A stretch of DNA of 31,544 bases from CAZWDO01 sp964632485 [NCBI: uncultured bacterium]. GTDB taxonomy: Bacteria > JAGOEH01. The notes beneath the pieces were generated by a model. That model worked only from the letters and a program-made list of their open reading frames with translations, was not told where the DNA came from and did not search any database. Below are positions 1 to 9,800 of this stretch, piece by piece (position 1 is the stretch's first letter; each line of letters starts with the position of its first letter). The stretch lies in the NCBI GenBank assembly GCA_964632485.1, contig CAZWDO010000021.1, forward strand, positions 1 through 31,544, written 5' to 3'. The translations under genes and the position numbers were made by a program.

Positions 1-2006
1 GTATAGCTGTAATTCGTGGGAGAAAATGTGTACCCAGTTTTCGTGGGGGTTACCGTATAGTCGCCGCCTCCCGTCACGGTAAAGGAATAGACCCCGTTAC
101 TGACGGTGGTCACAGTACCTGCGGCATCGCCACTGAGTGTAACAGTAACGCCCTCAAGCGATTGCGCGTTTTCGCGCACAGTGCCGCTTATGGTATAGTT
201 ATTAAGAGTAGCGCTGAAATTCTGGGCGGTTTTGGCTTCACTCAGCGCGGTATAAGTGTAATTAGCAGGAGTGAAGCTATAGTTGGTTTTCGAAGGGGTC
301 ACCATATAATCGCCGCCGGCGGCCGCGGTAAAACTATAGGCGCCATCCGCCCCGGTGGTTACGGTTTCAGCCGTCAGGGCGCTTAAGCCGCCTCCGCTGG
401 CGCTCAAGGTCACCAATACGCCGGACAAGGGCGCGCCATCGAAGGTCACAGCGCCATTGATGGTGAAACTGCTTTGAGAAGCCGTGAAATTCTGGCCGGA
501 TTGCGTGGCGCTCAGATTGGTAAAGCTATGATTCGCCGGCGTGAAGGAGTATCCGGTTTTGGCGGGGGTTACTACGTAGTTGCCGCCTCCCGTTACGGTA
601 AAGGAATAGACGCCGTTGCTGACGGTGGTCACGGTACCTGCGGCATCGCCGCTGAGGGTAACAGTAACGCCTGCAAGCGGTAGCGCGTTTTCGCGCACGG
701 TGCCGCTAATGGTATAGTTATTAAGGGAAGCGCTGAAATTCTGGGCGGTTTTATTTTCACCCAGCGCCGTATAGCTGTAGTTGGCAGGTGTGAAGCTGTA
801 ATTGGCCTTAGCGGGTGTCACCGTATAATCGCCACCGGCGGCCGCGGAAAAACTATAGACGCCGTCCGCGCCGGTCGTGACGGTTTGATCGGTTTGATCG
901 GTTTGGCCCTCGAGAACTTTGCCGTCCCCGCCAACCGCGCTCAGGGTAAGCAGAACGCCCGCCAAAGGGGTCGCGCCGGAGGTTACCGCGCCGCTGATAG
1001 TATAAGTCTGAAGAGCGGCGGTAAAATTCTGACTGGTTTTGTTTTCCATCAGATTGGTATAGCTGTAGTTCGCAGGTGTGAAACTGTGGTAGATTTTGGA
1101 GGGCGTGACCGTGAAATCGCCGCCGGCAAACAGGCCGGTGAAGGAGTAGTTGCCGCTGGCATCAGTCGTCGTGGTAGCGCTGCTGCCGCCACTCAGAGTT
1201 ATCGTGACGCCGGCAAGGGGAGCGCCGGTGAGAGTGACCGCGCCGCTGATGCTATAGGTGGTGGCGGCGCCGGTAAAATCCTGATCGGTCTGATCGGCGC
1301 TGAGGTTGGTGTAGCTGTAGTTGGTGGGCGTGAAGGTGAAATTAGCCTTGGTGGGTGTCACCGTATAACTACCACCGGCATCGACCGTGAAGCTGTAGGC
1401 GCCGTTGCTGACGGTAGTGATGGTTTGGGAGGCGTCACCGGTGAGGGCCACCTGCGCGCCCGAGAGCGGACTGCCATTGAAGGTGACCGTGCCGCTGATC
1501 ATATAGGTGATGAAATCGGCCGCGAAATTCTGGGCAGTTTGATCGGTGGTAAGGTTGGTATAGCTGTAATTAGCGGGAGTGAAGCTATAGTTGGTTTTAG
1601 CGGGGGTTACCGTATAACTGCCGCCGCTGGCCACAGTGAAGGAGTAATTCCCGCTGGCGTCGGTGGTGGCGGTGGCGCTGCTGCTGCCGCTGAGGGTCAT
1701 GGTGACTCCGGCCAGGGGGGCGCCGGTGAGGGTTACCGTGCCGCTGATGATGACACCGCCTGCGGCCGCGGTGTAATCCTGGGCGGTCTGGTTGGTGACG
1801 CAGTTGCTGTAGTCGCGGGAACTGGGCGTGAAGGTGTAGCCGTTCTTGGAAGGCGTCACCGTGTAACTGCCCGAGGAGGCCAGGCCGCTGAAGGAGTAGT
1901 TGCCGCTGGCGTCGGTGGTGGTGGAGGAACTGCTTGAGCCGGTGAGGGACATAGTGACACCGGCGAGCGGATTGCCATTGAGCGTTACAGTGCCGCTAAT
2001 ATTGAA
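1..2006 (-). repeat. Array of ~83-aa carboxypeptidase-regulatory-like repeats in peptidase A
   Basis: Eight tandem units, each starting with a sequence like TxxISGxV and containing YSF, YTVTP and FTPxNYSYT motifs, fill the visible 3' part of the gene. Each unit is predicted to be a small beta-sandwich forming a stalk or adhesive rod. The window begins inside the eighth unit. The sequence is the same as 9438-11443. Confidence 0.88.
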
Positions 2007-3704
2007 AGTCTGGTCGGTAGTTGTGAAGGTGACCTGATCGCCGTAGGCGGTGCCGACCGTGTTGGTGGCGTAGGCGCGCACGTAATAGGGAGTATTGGCG
2101 GTCAGTCCACTGAGCGAGCCCGTGAAAGCGCCGGTGGAGGCTTTGCCGCCCAAATCGACATTGGAGTTGGCGGTGGTGGGCGTGCCGGTAGTATTCCAGC
2201 AAAAGCCATGGGCCGTGGGATTGGCGGAACCGAGACTGGTGAGGTTGCCGTTACCGGTGGCCGAAGTCTGGCCGATACCGCTCACCGCCTGAGTGGTCAC
2301 CGTGGGCGCCGATGGCGGGGGCGTGCCCGGCGTGGCATACACGCGAATCACGGGATCTCGGTCGTTCTTGGCTGTCCAGCTACTGCCGTTTGAACTGATC
2401 CAAAAAACTCCGGATTCCAGGGTACATGTAGAATAACCCGCTGATTCTTTTTCAAAGGGGATCGGAAGATTATATCCCGGGGTGGTATATTTGACCTTCA
2501 CATAAAAATCGTTGCCGCTGGTCATATTGACGTCCGTGCCCAGATCCCAGGTATAATAACCGGCATAAGTACAGGACTGGGCGGCCAGATGGGCCAACTC
2601 ATTGGAAAGGGTAGTACCGTTGAAATCGTCGTAGATCCAAATTTCGACGGTGGATCCATCGGTATTGGCCCAGGTGGAGACCTTGGAAAGCAAATGGTTG
2701 CCGGAAGCGGTGAATTTCACCATCCCATAGCCGACCGTATTGCTGTAACCAGTATTCCAGCCGGTCCAGCCCGTCTCATCGTATTTGTACTGTACAGCAT
2801 TGGCGTTATAGGCCAGCCGCGAGGGAAATATCCCCACATCATTGTTGATGCTGCTGCTATTGTAGGCGAGGTAGAAATAGCCGCCATCGCCCCAGCCGCT
2901 GCTCCAACTGTTCTTGATGATCCAGGCGCCGGTGCCGCCGGCCGTGGCCTTGTTGTCGTCCCAGCCGACAATGGTGACCGCATGATTGGTGCCTTCGGCG
3001 CCGCTGTAGTAGTAGGTGTAGTTGCCGGCGTTGTAGTTAGCGGCGTTATAGTACATGTTGGTATAGACTGCGCCGTAGGTTTGCAGGGCGGACTTGATGC
3101 TCGCGGCATCGGTCGGCAGGTACCAGGCGTTATCGACGAAACCCTGCAGGGTCAGGCCCGAAGGGCAGTCCACCGTAGTGTGGCTCTCATCGTAGGGGTC
3201 TTCCGCCTCGCTGTAAGGGCCGGACCAGCGCGCCAGGTAATTGGCGGCGATTTCGTAATTGCCGCCGGCGCAGGGTTCCCATACAAATCCGGTATGGCAG
3301 GTATTGAGGTTATCCTCGGAGAGGTCGTACGTGCCGTAGCCGGCGATCTGCCAGCGCGATTCGAGCACGGCCATGGCGGCGAAGGTCCAGCAGCCGCCGC
3401 AGCTTCCCTGGTCCTTCACCGAAGTCACGCCGCCGGTGTTGCGCAGATCGTAGCTGGCGGGATCGGCCATCGGCTTCTGCAGTCCGCTTTGATTCAGATT
3501 GACATTTTTTTTGTACATGGGCGGTATATAGCCCAGGGCATGGCCATCGGCGGTCATGCTCGTCAAGGTTCCCTTTTGCTTCTGCTCCAGCCATTTTAAA
3601 TAATCGGGATTGATTTCCGCGTGGTCCCGAGGCTGGGGGGCTTGCGCCAGCAAAACACTCGCGGCGATCAGCAGGCAAAAAAACAAAAAAATAAACCGTT
3701 TCAT
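1..3704 (-). CDS. Secreted papain-like (C1A) cysteine peptidase A, 3' end outside window
   Basis: The first 1234 residues are visible and the frame is open to the window edge. The sequence equals residues 1-1234 of the protein at 6842-13141. A signal peptide (about residues 1-21, hydrophobic, ending LLAQA) is followed by a short pro-region and a C1A peptidase domain (about 80-295). Gln99 is the oxyanion residue, and Cys105 in a CGGCW motif, His241 and Asn265 (KNSW) form the catalytic set. A lectin-like domain typical of bacterial C1A proteins (about 300-455), an FN3-like domain (about 461-565) and eight carboxypeptidase-regulatory-like repeats follow, the last one cut. The start is supported by AAGGAGG five bases upstream of the ATG. 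It is divergent from the kinase gene at 4419. It is probably exported by the Sec system and then by type IX secretion, but the C-terminus that would show this is not in the window. Confidence 0.9.
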   Translation of the reverse strand, partial: MKRFIFLFFCLLIAASVLLAQAPQPRDHAEINPDYLKWLEQKQKGTLTSMTADGHALGYIPPMYKKNVNLNQSGLQKPMADPASYDLRNTGGVTSVKDQGSCGGCWTFAAMAVLESRWQIAGYGTYDLSEDNLNTCHTGFVWEPCAGGNYEIAANYLARWSGPYSEAEDPYDESHTTVDCPSGLTLQGFVDNAWYLPTDAASIKSALQTYGAVYTNMYYNAANYNAGNYTYYYSGAEGTNHAVTIVGWDDNKATAGGTGAWIIKNSWSSGWGDGGYFYLAYNSSSINNDVGIFPSRLAYNANAVQYKYDETGWTGWNTGYSNTVGYGMVKFTASGNHLLSKVSTWANTDGSTVEIWIYDDFNGTTLSNELAHLAAQSCTYAGYYTWDLGTDVNMTSGNDFYVKVKYTTPGYNLPIPFEKESAGYSTCTLESGVFWISSNGSSWTAKNDRDPVIRVYATPGTPPPSAPTVTTQAVSGIGQTSATGNGNLTSLGSANPTAHGFCWNTTGTPTTANSNVDLGGKASTGAFTGSLSGLTANTPYYVRAYATNTVGTAYGDQVTFTTTDQTFNISGTVTLNGNPLAGVTMSLTGSSSSSTTTDASGNYSFSGLASSGSYTVTPSKNGYTFTPSSRDYSNCVTNQTAQDYTAAAGGVIISGTVTLTGAPLAGVTMTLSGSSSATATTDASGNYSFTVASGGSYTVTPAKTNYSFTPANYSYTNLTTDQTAQNFAADFITYMISGTVTFNGSPLSGAQVALTGDASQTITTVSNGAYSFTVDAGGSYTVTPTKANFTFTPTNYSYTNLSADQTDQDFTGAATTYSISGAVTLTGAPLAGVTITLSGGSSATTTTDASGNYSFTGLFAGGDFTVTPSKIYHSFTPANYSYTNLMENKTSQNFTAALQTYTISGAVTSGATPLAGVLLTLSAVGGDGKVLEGQTDQTDQTVTTGADGVYSFSAAAGGDYTVTPAKANYSFTPANYSYTALGENKTAQNFSASLNNYTISGTVRENALPLAGVTVTLSGDAAGTVTTVSNGVYSFTVTGGGNYVVTPAKTGYSFTPANHSFTNLSATQSGQNFTASQSSFTINGAVTFDGAPLSGVLVTLSASGGGLSALTAETVTTGADGAYSFTAAAGGDYMVTPSKTNYSFTPANYTYTALSEAKTAQNFSATLNNYTISGTVRENAQSLEGVTVTLSGDAAGTVTTVSNGVYSFTVTGGGDYTVTPTKTGYTFSPTNYSY

Positions 3705-3765
3705 GATCTCCTCCTTAAAGGGTGGGGTTCGGGCATTTTCTTACTAAAAATTACTAATTCCATTA

Positions 3766-3812
3766 GCGCGCGTTCAGTAGAATCCTCGTCATACCGGAAG
3801 CAGGCAAGGCTA
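3766..3812 (-). other. Leader element shared with peptidase B (copy 1)
   Basis: Read on the minus strand, this part of the 245-nt leader of peptidase A has a TAGCCTTGCCTG block, then CCGG, GGATTCT and GCGCG blocks. These align in the same order with the leader of peptidase B at 20621-20664. It may be a degenerate dispersed repeat or a conserved leader structure. Nearby, ATGCCGAAG (3822-3830) and CTTCGGCAT (3908-3916) form a 9-bp inverted repeat. Confidence 0.4.
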
Positions 3813-3955
3813 TCCCAGAGTGATGCCGAAGAAGCGCTATCCGTGATTTCAGCTAAAGCGGGAATCTGCGGTCAGCGGCGAAAAATAGCCGGTATCCATC
3901 TTAAAACCTTCGGCATGGCAAACAGTGGACCGAAAAGTAAATCGCGTCTAACTCT

Positions 3956-3983
3956 ATTATAATAACAAATGAATTTTTGTCAA
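3956..3983 (-). promoter_or_regulatory. Sigma70-like promoter of peptidase A (copy 1)
   Basis: On the minus strand a perfect TTGACA (3978-3983) is followed by a 16-bp spacer and a perfect TATAAT (3956-3961). It points at the peptidase start at 3704 and implies a leader of about 245 nt. The surrounding sequence is AT-rich. Confidence 0.7.
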
Positions 3984-4170
3984 CATTTTTTTTCCCGGCA
4001 AAAAACCCAGACAATATATAATAAAAGCGCCGGATCGATCAGTTCGTTTACAGCAAATTTTTATAAATCATTTACAACCCATTGGGATACAGATGAATAT
4101 TGAAGTCTAATCCAATGATGTATTGATCAAATAGTATTTCAAAGCCTCAATTTTCAGAAAGATTTTCTAC

Positions 4171-4199
4171 TTGACAATCGAAAAAAAAAGATTTATAAT
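4171..4199 (+). promoter_or_regulatory. Sigma70-like promoter of the hybrid histidine kinase (copy 1)
   Basis: TTGACA (4171-4176), a 17-bp spacer rich in A, then TATAAT (4194-4199) is a full consensus match on the plus strand. The kinase ATG is at 4419, so the leader is about 210 nt. With the promoter at 3956-3983 it forms a divergent pair about 190 bp apart. Confidence 0.75.
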
Positions 4200-4289
4200 A
4201 AATTAAATTCACAACGATTGAACAGATATCTATTAGAGATATGGGAAGAGTAATTGGATACCTACATCCACGGCTAAGCGGGCGCTTCA

Positions 4290-4361
4290 ATGAAAAACAA
4301 ACTGGATATCAAATCAGGCGCTAAAATCTCCATTGAGAACGGTTTCGGACAACATGGATGA
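4290..4361 (+). CDS. Possible 23-aa leader ORF upstream of the kinase (copy 1)
   Basis: An ATG opens a 23-codon frame beginning MKNKLDIKSG. Its TGA stop overlaps (ATGA) the start of a further 15-codon frame at 4358-4405, which ends 13 bases before the kinase ATG. A third short frame sits at 4241-4324. Ribosome binding sites are weak and no homology is recognised, so these may be chance frames in a long leader. Confidence 0.2.
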   Translation: MKNKLDIKSGAKISIENGFGQHG

Positions 4362-4418
4362 GTATGATTACCGATAAAACGCTTTTATGGAACGCCATGA
4401 ATTAAACAAGGACAAGAG

Positions 4419-6683
4419 ATGGGTTTTTTTGCAAATCTTCACCCCACAACGATTCTCGATTGGGCGATTTCCGTTTTCAAGGCTCCAAAATCCGCCGATA
4501 GCGCCACGCTTAAAGACTGGCGCTTCCAATTAGTAAATATGATGATTACACTCATCGTGCTAATTTTTGTTCCATTCACATTTATCTTCACCCTCCCGGA
4601 TTTTATTCACACTGAAAAATATATACTGGTGGGTTTAGATATTGCTTTGTATCTGCTCGCCCTCATCCATTTTTTAACGCGTGGGAAAACGATTCTTCGT
4701 CATCCCACGTTATGGTTGATTTATATTTATATCATGTCGATCATGTTTCACTATGACCTGGGGCCCCTGGGGGCGCGGCCCGTATGGCTAATCATGACGG
4801 CTTCGGTTGCCGTGCTTTTTTATGGATTGCGAGCCATTTGGCCGGTTCTGATACTCAATATCTCTATTCTCTATATTTTTTACTATTTCTTCGCCCCTTC
4901 TCTGGAATCCTGGACCTACGTCCTCTCATTGGGAACCAATTGGTTTAATATGTTTGCCGTCAATCTAATGGGTTTGACGTTGACGATTGTATTCCCGATT
5001 GGTTTTATGTTGAAACGGCTGGATCAGGCTCTGGAGCGGGAACGAAACGCCCAGATACAATTAAGTAATGACAAGAATCATCTTGACGAGATTAATAAAA
5101 AATTACAGACTGAAATCAATCAGCGCGAGATTGAACAACAGGCCCGACTGGAGAGTGAATTCCAATTCCAAAATCTTTTCAATTCCAGTCCCGGGGGAAT
5201 CGGTATGATCAATCTCAAAGGCCACATCATCAATGTGAATTCAAAAATGGTTCAACTTTTTGGCTATACCCGATATGAATTTGAGACGATGAATTATACC
5301 CAATTAATCTGTCCCGATTTTCTCTTTACTTTAGAGATGTATCGAAAACAACTTCTCAGGGGGATTCCAATAAACGGGAAATTAGATATTGAATGTATGC
5401 GTAAGGATCGATCGACATTTCCCAGCAACATCAACGGTTGGTTGATCACCGATACGGATAAAAAACCAAAAGGCATCGGTTTTTTCCTTAATGATGTTTC
5501 CATCGAGAAGGAACTCGCTAAAGACAAACAGGAACTGGAAAAACAGCTCTATCAGACACAGAAGATGGAAGCGATCGGGACTTTGGCAGGCGGTATCGCT
5601 CATGATTTTAATAATATCATTGGGGGTATCTACGGTTATGCCGAGTTGGCGAAAAAGATGATGGAGCTTAATCGAAATAAAGCCCTGGAATATATGGAAC
5701 AGATCATCATCGCCGCTGACCGGGCAAAGGAGTTGGTACGACAGATACTCCGTTTCAGTCGCCAGGATAACCAGGAATTTTTCCCGCTGCATTTAGCGGA
5801 TTCAGTCAAAGAAGTTGTGACATTGCTCAGATCAACCTTTCCTTCTTCAATTAAAATCGAAATAAAGATTGAAACCCAGTATGATCTCATCATCGCTGAC
5901 GCTACCCAAATCCATCAGGTCATCATGAATTTGTGCACAAATGCCTATCATGCAATGAAACCGGAGCGGGGGGTATTAACGATTAACTTGTATAATCAGA
6001 CGATTACAGAGAACACACTGATTTACGATGCATGGATTGATGCTGGCGAATATGTTTGCCTGAGTTTCTGCGATACCGGAAAAGGTATCCCTCCGGAAAT
6101 TCGGAATCGGATATTTGAGCCCTATTTCACCACCAAGAACAAAAACGAAGGTACAGGATTAGGACTATCCGTAACCCAAGGGATCATGAAATCGCATCGT
6201 GGCCATATCAACTTGATCAGTGAGTTGGGGAAAGGAACTACTTTTTACATCTATTTCCCTCTCAGCCGGCAGGAAACGGAAGAAAAAGCCAAACTGACCG
6301 CCAATAAATTTCATGGAAACGGTCAGCATATCTGCGTGATTGATGATGAAATTTTTTTACTTGATATTTTTCAACAATATTTAACAGAAGCTGGTTATAA
6401 AATATCAGTTTACAATAATCCACTCACAGCCTATGATTATTATTGCCATCATCCGGATGAGTTTGATCTGATTATTACCGACCTGAATATGACTGAGATG
6501 ACCGGATTGGAACTGGCTCAAGCGATGAAGAAGAATATGCCCGGGGCGCCTCCCATCATTTTATGCACCGGATTCAGTGATATTATCAATAGCAGCAATT
6601 ATCACGAATACGGGTTTTCGGCCATGCTCTGGAAACCGGTCAACCGACGGGATATATTGGAGACGATTCATCCCTTGCTTTAA
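4419..6683 (+). CDS. Membrane-bound PAS hybrid sensor histidine kinase with receiver domain (copy 1)
   Basis: 754 aa. About six hydrophobic segments lie between residues 38 and 197 and form a membrane sensor region. A coiled coil (about 200-245), a PAS domain (about 246-365), a HisKA dimerisation domain with phospho-acceptor His395 in GGIAHDFNN, and an HATPase_c domain follow. The ATPase has its N box at about 504-508, DTGKGIP at 552-558 and GTGLGLS at 578-584. The C-terminal receiver domain (about 636-752) has Asp642/Asp643, phospho-acceptor Asp688, Thr717 and Lys739 in place. All catalytic residues are present, so autophosphorylation and transfer to its own receiver are expected. No DNA-binding output domain is fused and no separate regulator is nearby. 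AAGGA precedes the ATG by about seven bases, and an in-frame TGA lies seven codons upstream, which fixes the start. It sits between two peptidase genes and is identical to 13856-16120. Confidence 0.93.
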   Translation: MGFFANLHPTTILDWAISVFKAPKSADSATLKDWRFQLVNMMITLIVLIFVPFTFIFTLPDFIHTEKYILVGLDIALYLLALIHFLTRGKTILRHPTLWLIYIYIMSIMFHYDLGPLGARPVWLIMTASVAVLFYGLRAIWPVLILNISILYIFYYFFAPSLESWTYVLSLGTNWFNMFAVNLMGLTLTIVFPIGFMLKRLDQALERERNAQIQLSNDKNHLDEINKKLQTEINQREIEQQARLESEFQFQNLFNSSPGGIGMINLKGHIINVNSKMVQLFGYTRYEFETMNYTQLICPDFLFTLEMYRKQLLRGIPINGKLDIECMRKDRSTFPSNINGWLITDTDKKPKGIGFFLNDVSIEKELAKDKQELEKQLYQTQKMEAIGTLAGGIAHDFNNIIGGIYGYAELAKKMMELNRNKALEYMEQIIIAADRAKELVRQILRFSRQDNQEFFPLHLADSVKEVVTLLRSTFPSSIKIEIKIETQYDLIIADATQIHQVIMNLCTNAYHAMKPERGVLTINLYNQTITENTLIYDAWIDAGEYVCLSFCDTGKGIPPEIRNRIFEPYFTTKNKNEGTGLGLSVTQGIMKSHRGHINLISELGKGTTFYIYFPLSRQETEEKAKLTANKFHGNGQHICVIDDEIFLLDIFQQYLTEAGYKISVYNNPLTAYDYYCHHPDEFDLIITDLNMTEMTGLELAQAMKKNMPGAPPIILCTGFSDIINSSNYHEYGFSAMLWKPVNRRDILETIHPLL

Positions 6684-6734
6684 ACGCTTGATGGGCGCTA
6701 AGAGCTATTTCCCCCGGCTCATCCTGCCGGAATG

Positions 6735-6830
6735 CCCCCTCACCCTGCCCTCTCCCCCACAGGGGCGAGGGGAAAGTTGAAGACCCTCTCCCCCTAAAGG
6801 GGCGAGGGGAAAGACCCACAGGGTGAGGGG
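6735..6830. repeat. Nested palindromic element between converging genes (copy 1)
   Basis: CCCCTCACCCTG (6736-6747) pairs with CAGGGTGAGGGG (6819-6830). Inside it, two shorter hairpins of CCCTCTCCCC with GGGGCGAGGGG repeat in tandem. It lies between the kinase stop and the peptidase stop. The form resembles dispersed REP-like elements and could stop transcription from both sides, though no classic U-tract follows directly. Confidence 0.65.
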
Positions 6831-6841
6831 AAAAAAGGCTT

Positions 6842-9800
6842 TTATTTTACCAAAGAAATCTTGCGGACAAAAATTTCGTTGCCGCAGAGGATGCGATAGA
6901 AATAGATACCGGTGGGCATGGCGCGACCGGTCGCATCATGGCCATTCCAGGTCAGGCGGTATTCGCCGGCGGCCCGGTATTGGTCGTCCAGCACCGACAA
7001 TATCTGTCCCAGGGAATTAAAAATCTCCACCCGCGCCTTGCCGGCTGTTTTTAGACGGTAAACCACCGACAAACGGCTATTGAACGGATTGGGGTAGCCG
7101 TAATGATAATCCATCATGCGGCTTTTCAGATGGGGGATCGTCCCGCCTTCAGCCACATCCACTGCTGTATAATGCTCCACTGATGACCAGTCGGCGCAAA
7201 TATCGTTCGTCGGCTGACAAGCACGGACCTGGAAATAAACGTCCTGGTCGAGCGCCACATCATTGAGCGCCATCCAATGATCGGTCGTCAACTCGTTCTG
7301 GGCCAGCGCTTGGTCGAGCGCGGCGGTTGAACGGCCCCAACGCAATTCCGAGGTCGCCGGCTGGTCGCTGGTCCAATGGACCAGCAGATTATCGTTCATC
7401 ACTTCATATCCGATGAAATTGCACTGTGGCGCCTGAGGCGTCGATGCTTCTATCTGAACATCCGCCTCATATTGAGTTTCGTTGCCCTCAGGATCAGTTA
7501 TCAACAATGAAACCCTATAGGTCGCGCCGTTTTCCAAACCAGTCGCCACAAAGGTCCGTTCGATTTCGTATTCCGCTGTGTCGCTGAACGCGCCGATCAA
7601 ATTGCCGCTTTGGCTCAATTCCAGTTTATAGGTACACGGTTCGTCGGTTTGCCAGCTCATCCCGAGTTGGCCGTTGTGATGCAAAAAGACTTGCCAGGCG
7701 GTAAAAGCCGGCAGTTGGGAATCATCATCATCGGTGGTGCTGAAACTGCTATCCGGCGAATCATCGGCGGCTTTGGCCAGGGCGTTCCGGGGCGGGAACC
7801 AGCCGGTGTTGCCGCTCATGTCCATCATGGACAACTCAAAATAATAGGTCGTGTTCGGTTGCAGATTCGATAATTGGAACCAGTGGGATTTGGCATAATC
7901 GTTCTGCGCCAGCGATTGCGTTACTGATTGCGGATTAATCCAATAAAAGAGGGTGGCGACTGATGGCTCATTGTAGCTAAAATAGAGATAAGCCTTGGTT
8001 TTGTATTTGAAAATCAGCAACCGGATCACATAGGGCGGCTGGGAATCTTCAGTCTCAGCCCGGATTAAAAATGAATCAATGGCCGATTCCAATTCTTCTT
8101 CATCCGTAAAGGCCAACACTTGATAATAGTACCATTGGTTGCTCTGCAAGCGAGTAAGGGCTGCGAAATGGCTTGTTTTTGGGCCTTCCGGCAGCGTCTG
8201 CGGCTCAAGGCTCAGCTTAGAAACACCCAGTCTGAATTCAGCCTCGGACGGCAGATTGGTCTGCCACTTGATCCAGGCTTTTTTCTTCACAATTTCATGA
8301 TACGGGGGAACTGTAAAAATCAGGGGAATCGTCACCGAAGGCTCTTCCACCGTGACTTGACGCGTGGCGCGGTTGCTTTCGTGCAGGCCGTCGGTTGTCG
8401 CATACCAGTAGGTAACGGTATAAATACCAGCGGTGTTGAAGGCCACATCCCCGGGGGTCATCACCGATGCGCTCCGGCCATCGCCGAAATCCCAATGATA
8501 CACGACCGGCGTGTTTACCGTTGGCTCGCTGCCCTGGAAATAAACGCTTTCACCTTCTTCGATGGTAACGTTCTGGGTCGGAAGTACAATTTGGGCCGCT
8601 AAATCCGGCATGAGGGTGCGGAAACTCCAGATATCGGACCAGGAACCCGCGCCATGGGGATTAACGCCTTTCACCCGCCAATAATAGATGGTGTAATAGT
8701 CCAGGCCGCTGATCTGAACGATCATGGTCGCCAGGTTGCTCTGCGACGCCACTAAATGGCTGAAGGCGTTGTCCGTGGCCACTTCAAGAGTGTAGGTTTC
8801 GCTGTTAAGTTCCGTCTGCCAGCTCAACCAGGGATCAAGCGGGCGCTCAACCGATTCATCAGCGGGAGAAGTCAAAACGGGGGCGCCGGGCAGTACGGCC
8901 GCAGCGGAAAAATTCTGCGACTGATTGGCGGCCAGGCTATTGAAGACGGCGTTGGAGGGTGTAAAACTGTAAAACTGTTTTTGCGGTTGCACGGTATAAT
9001 TGCCGCCAGCGGAAACCGTGAAGCTGTAGGCGCCATTGCTGACAGTGGTCAAGGTTTGAGAAGCGTCCCCGGAAAGGGTCACTAACACCCCGGAAAGCGG
9101 TGAGCCGCTGGCGCTGATGGCGCCACTGATGGTGAAACTGCTTTGCGAAGCCGTAAAATTCTGGCCGGATTGCGAAGCGCTCAAATCAGTATAGCTGTAA
9201 TTCGTGGGAGAAAATGTGTACCCAGTTTTCGTGGGGGTTACCGCATAGTCTCCGCCCGCGGAAACCGTGAAGCTGTAGGCGCCATTGCTGACAGTGGTCA
9301 AGGTTTGAGAAGCGTCCCCGGAAAGGGTCACTAACACCCCGGAAAGCGGTGAGCCGCTGGCGCTGATGGCGCCACTGATGGTGAAACTGCTTTGCGAAGC
9401 CGTAAAATTCTGGCCGGATTGCGAAGCGCTCAAATCAGTATAGCTGTAATTCGTGGGAGAAAATGTGTACCCAGTTTTCGTGGGGGTTACCGTATAGTCG
9501 CCGCCTCCCGTCACGGTAAAGGAATAGACCCCGTTACTGACGGTGGTCACAGTACCTGCGGCATCGCCACTGAGTGTAACAGTAACGCCCTCAAGCGATT
9601 GCGCGTTTTCGCGCACAGTGCCGCTTATGGTATAGTTATTAAGAGTAGCGCTGAAATTCTGGGCGGTTTTGGCTTCACTCAGCGCGGTATAAGTGTAATT
9701 AGCAGGAGTGAAGCTATAGTTGGTTTTCGAAGGGGTCACCATATAATCGCCGCCGGCGGCCGCGGTAAAACTATAGGCGCCATCCGCCCCGGTGGTTACG

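Larger units (their letters stand above)
1..9000. repeat. Direct tandem duplication, left copy (partial)
   Basis: This stretch recurs at 9438-18437 with a fixed offset of 9437 bp. All proteins in it (peptidase N-terminus, kinase, peptidase C-terminus) and the intergenic DNA appear identical between copies. Identity stops just after 9000. There this copy continues into A-type repeat sequence (9001-9437), while the right copy continues into the native B gene. The left limit of the unit lies outside the window. Near-perfect identity in non-coding DNA means either a very recent event or an assembly artefact. Confidence 0.95.

Noticed and set aside
885-1937. 350-aa plus-strand open frame rich in Gly/Ala, repeated at 10322-11374
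   Set aside because: It lies antisense to the peptidase repeat array and mirrors its periodicity. The minus strand carries a full domain architecture with signal peptide and ribosome binding site, so this is a shadow.
2589-3599. 336-aa plus-strand open frame, repeated at 12026-13036
   Set aside because: It is antisense to the C1A catalytic and lectin-like domains, which have clear catalytic residues on the minus strand. Its composition is low-complexity Gly/Val/Ala and no domain is recognised.
3705-3955. c-di-GMP riboswitch in the long peptidase A leader
   Set aside because: The window encodes a diguanylate cyclase, so I looked for GEMM-type conserved blocks on the minus strand. The required GCAAACC-like, GGGACGCAAAGCC-like and GGTAGC-like segments are not present in order.
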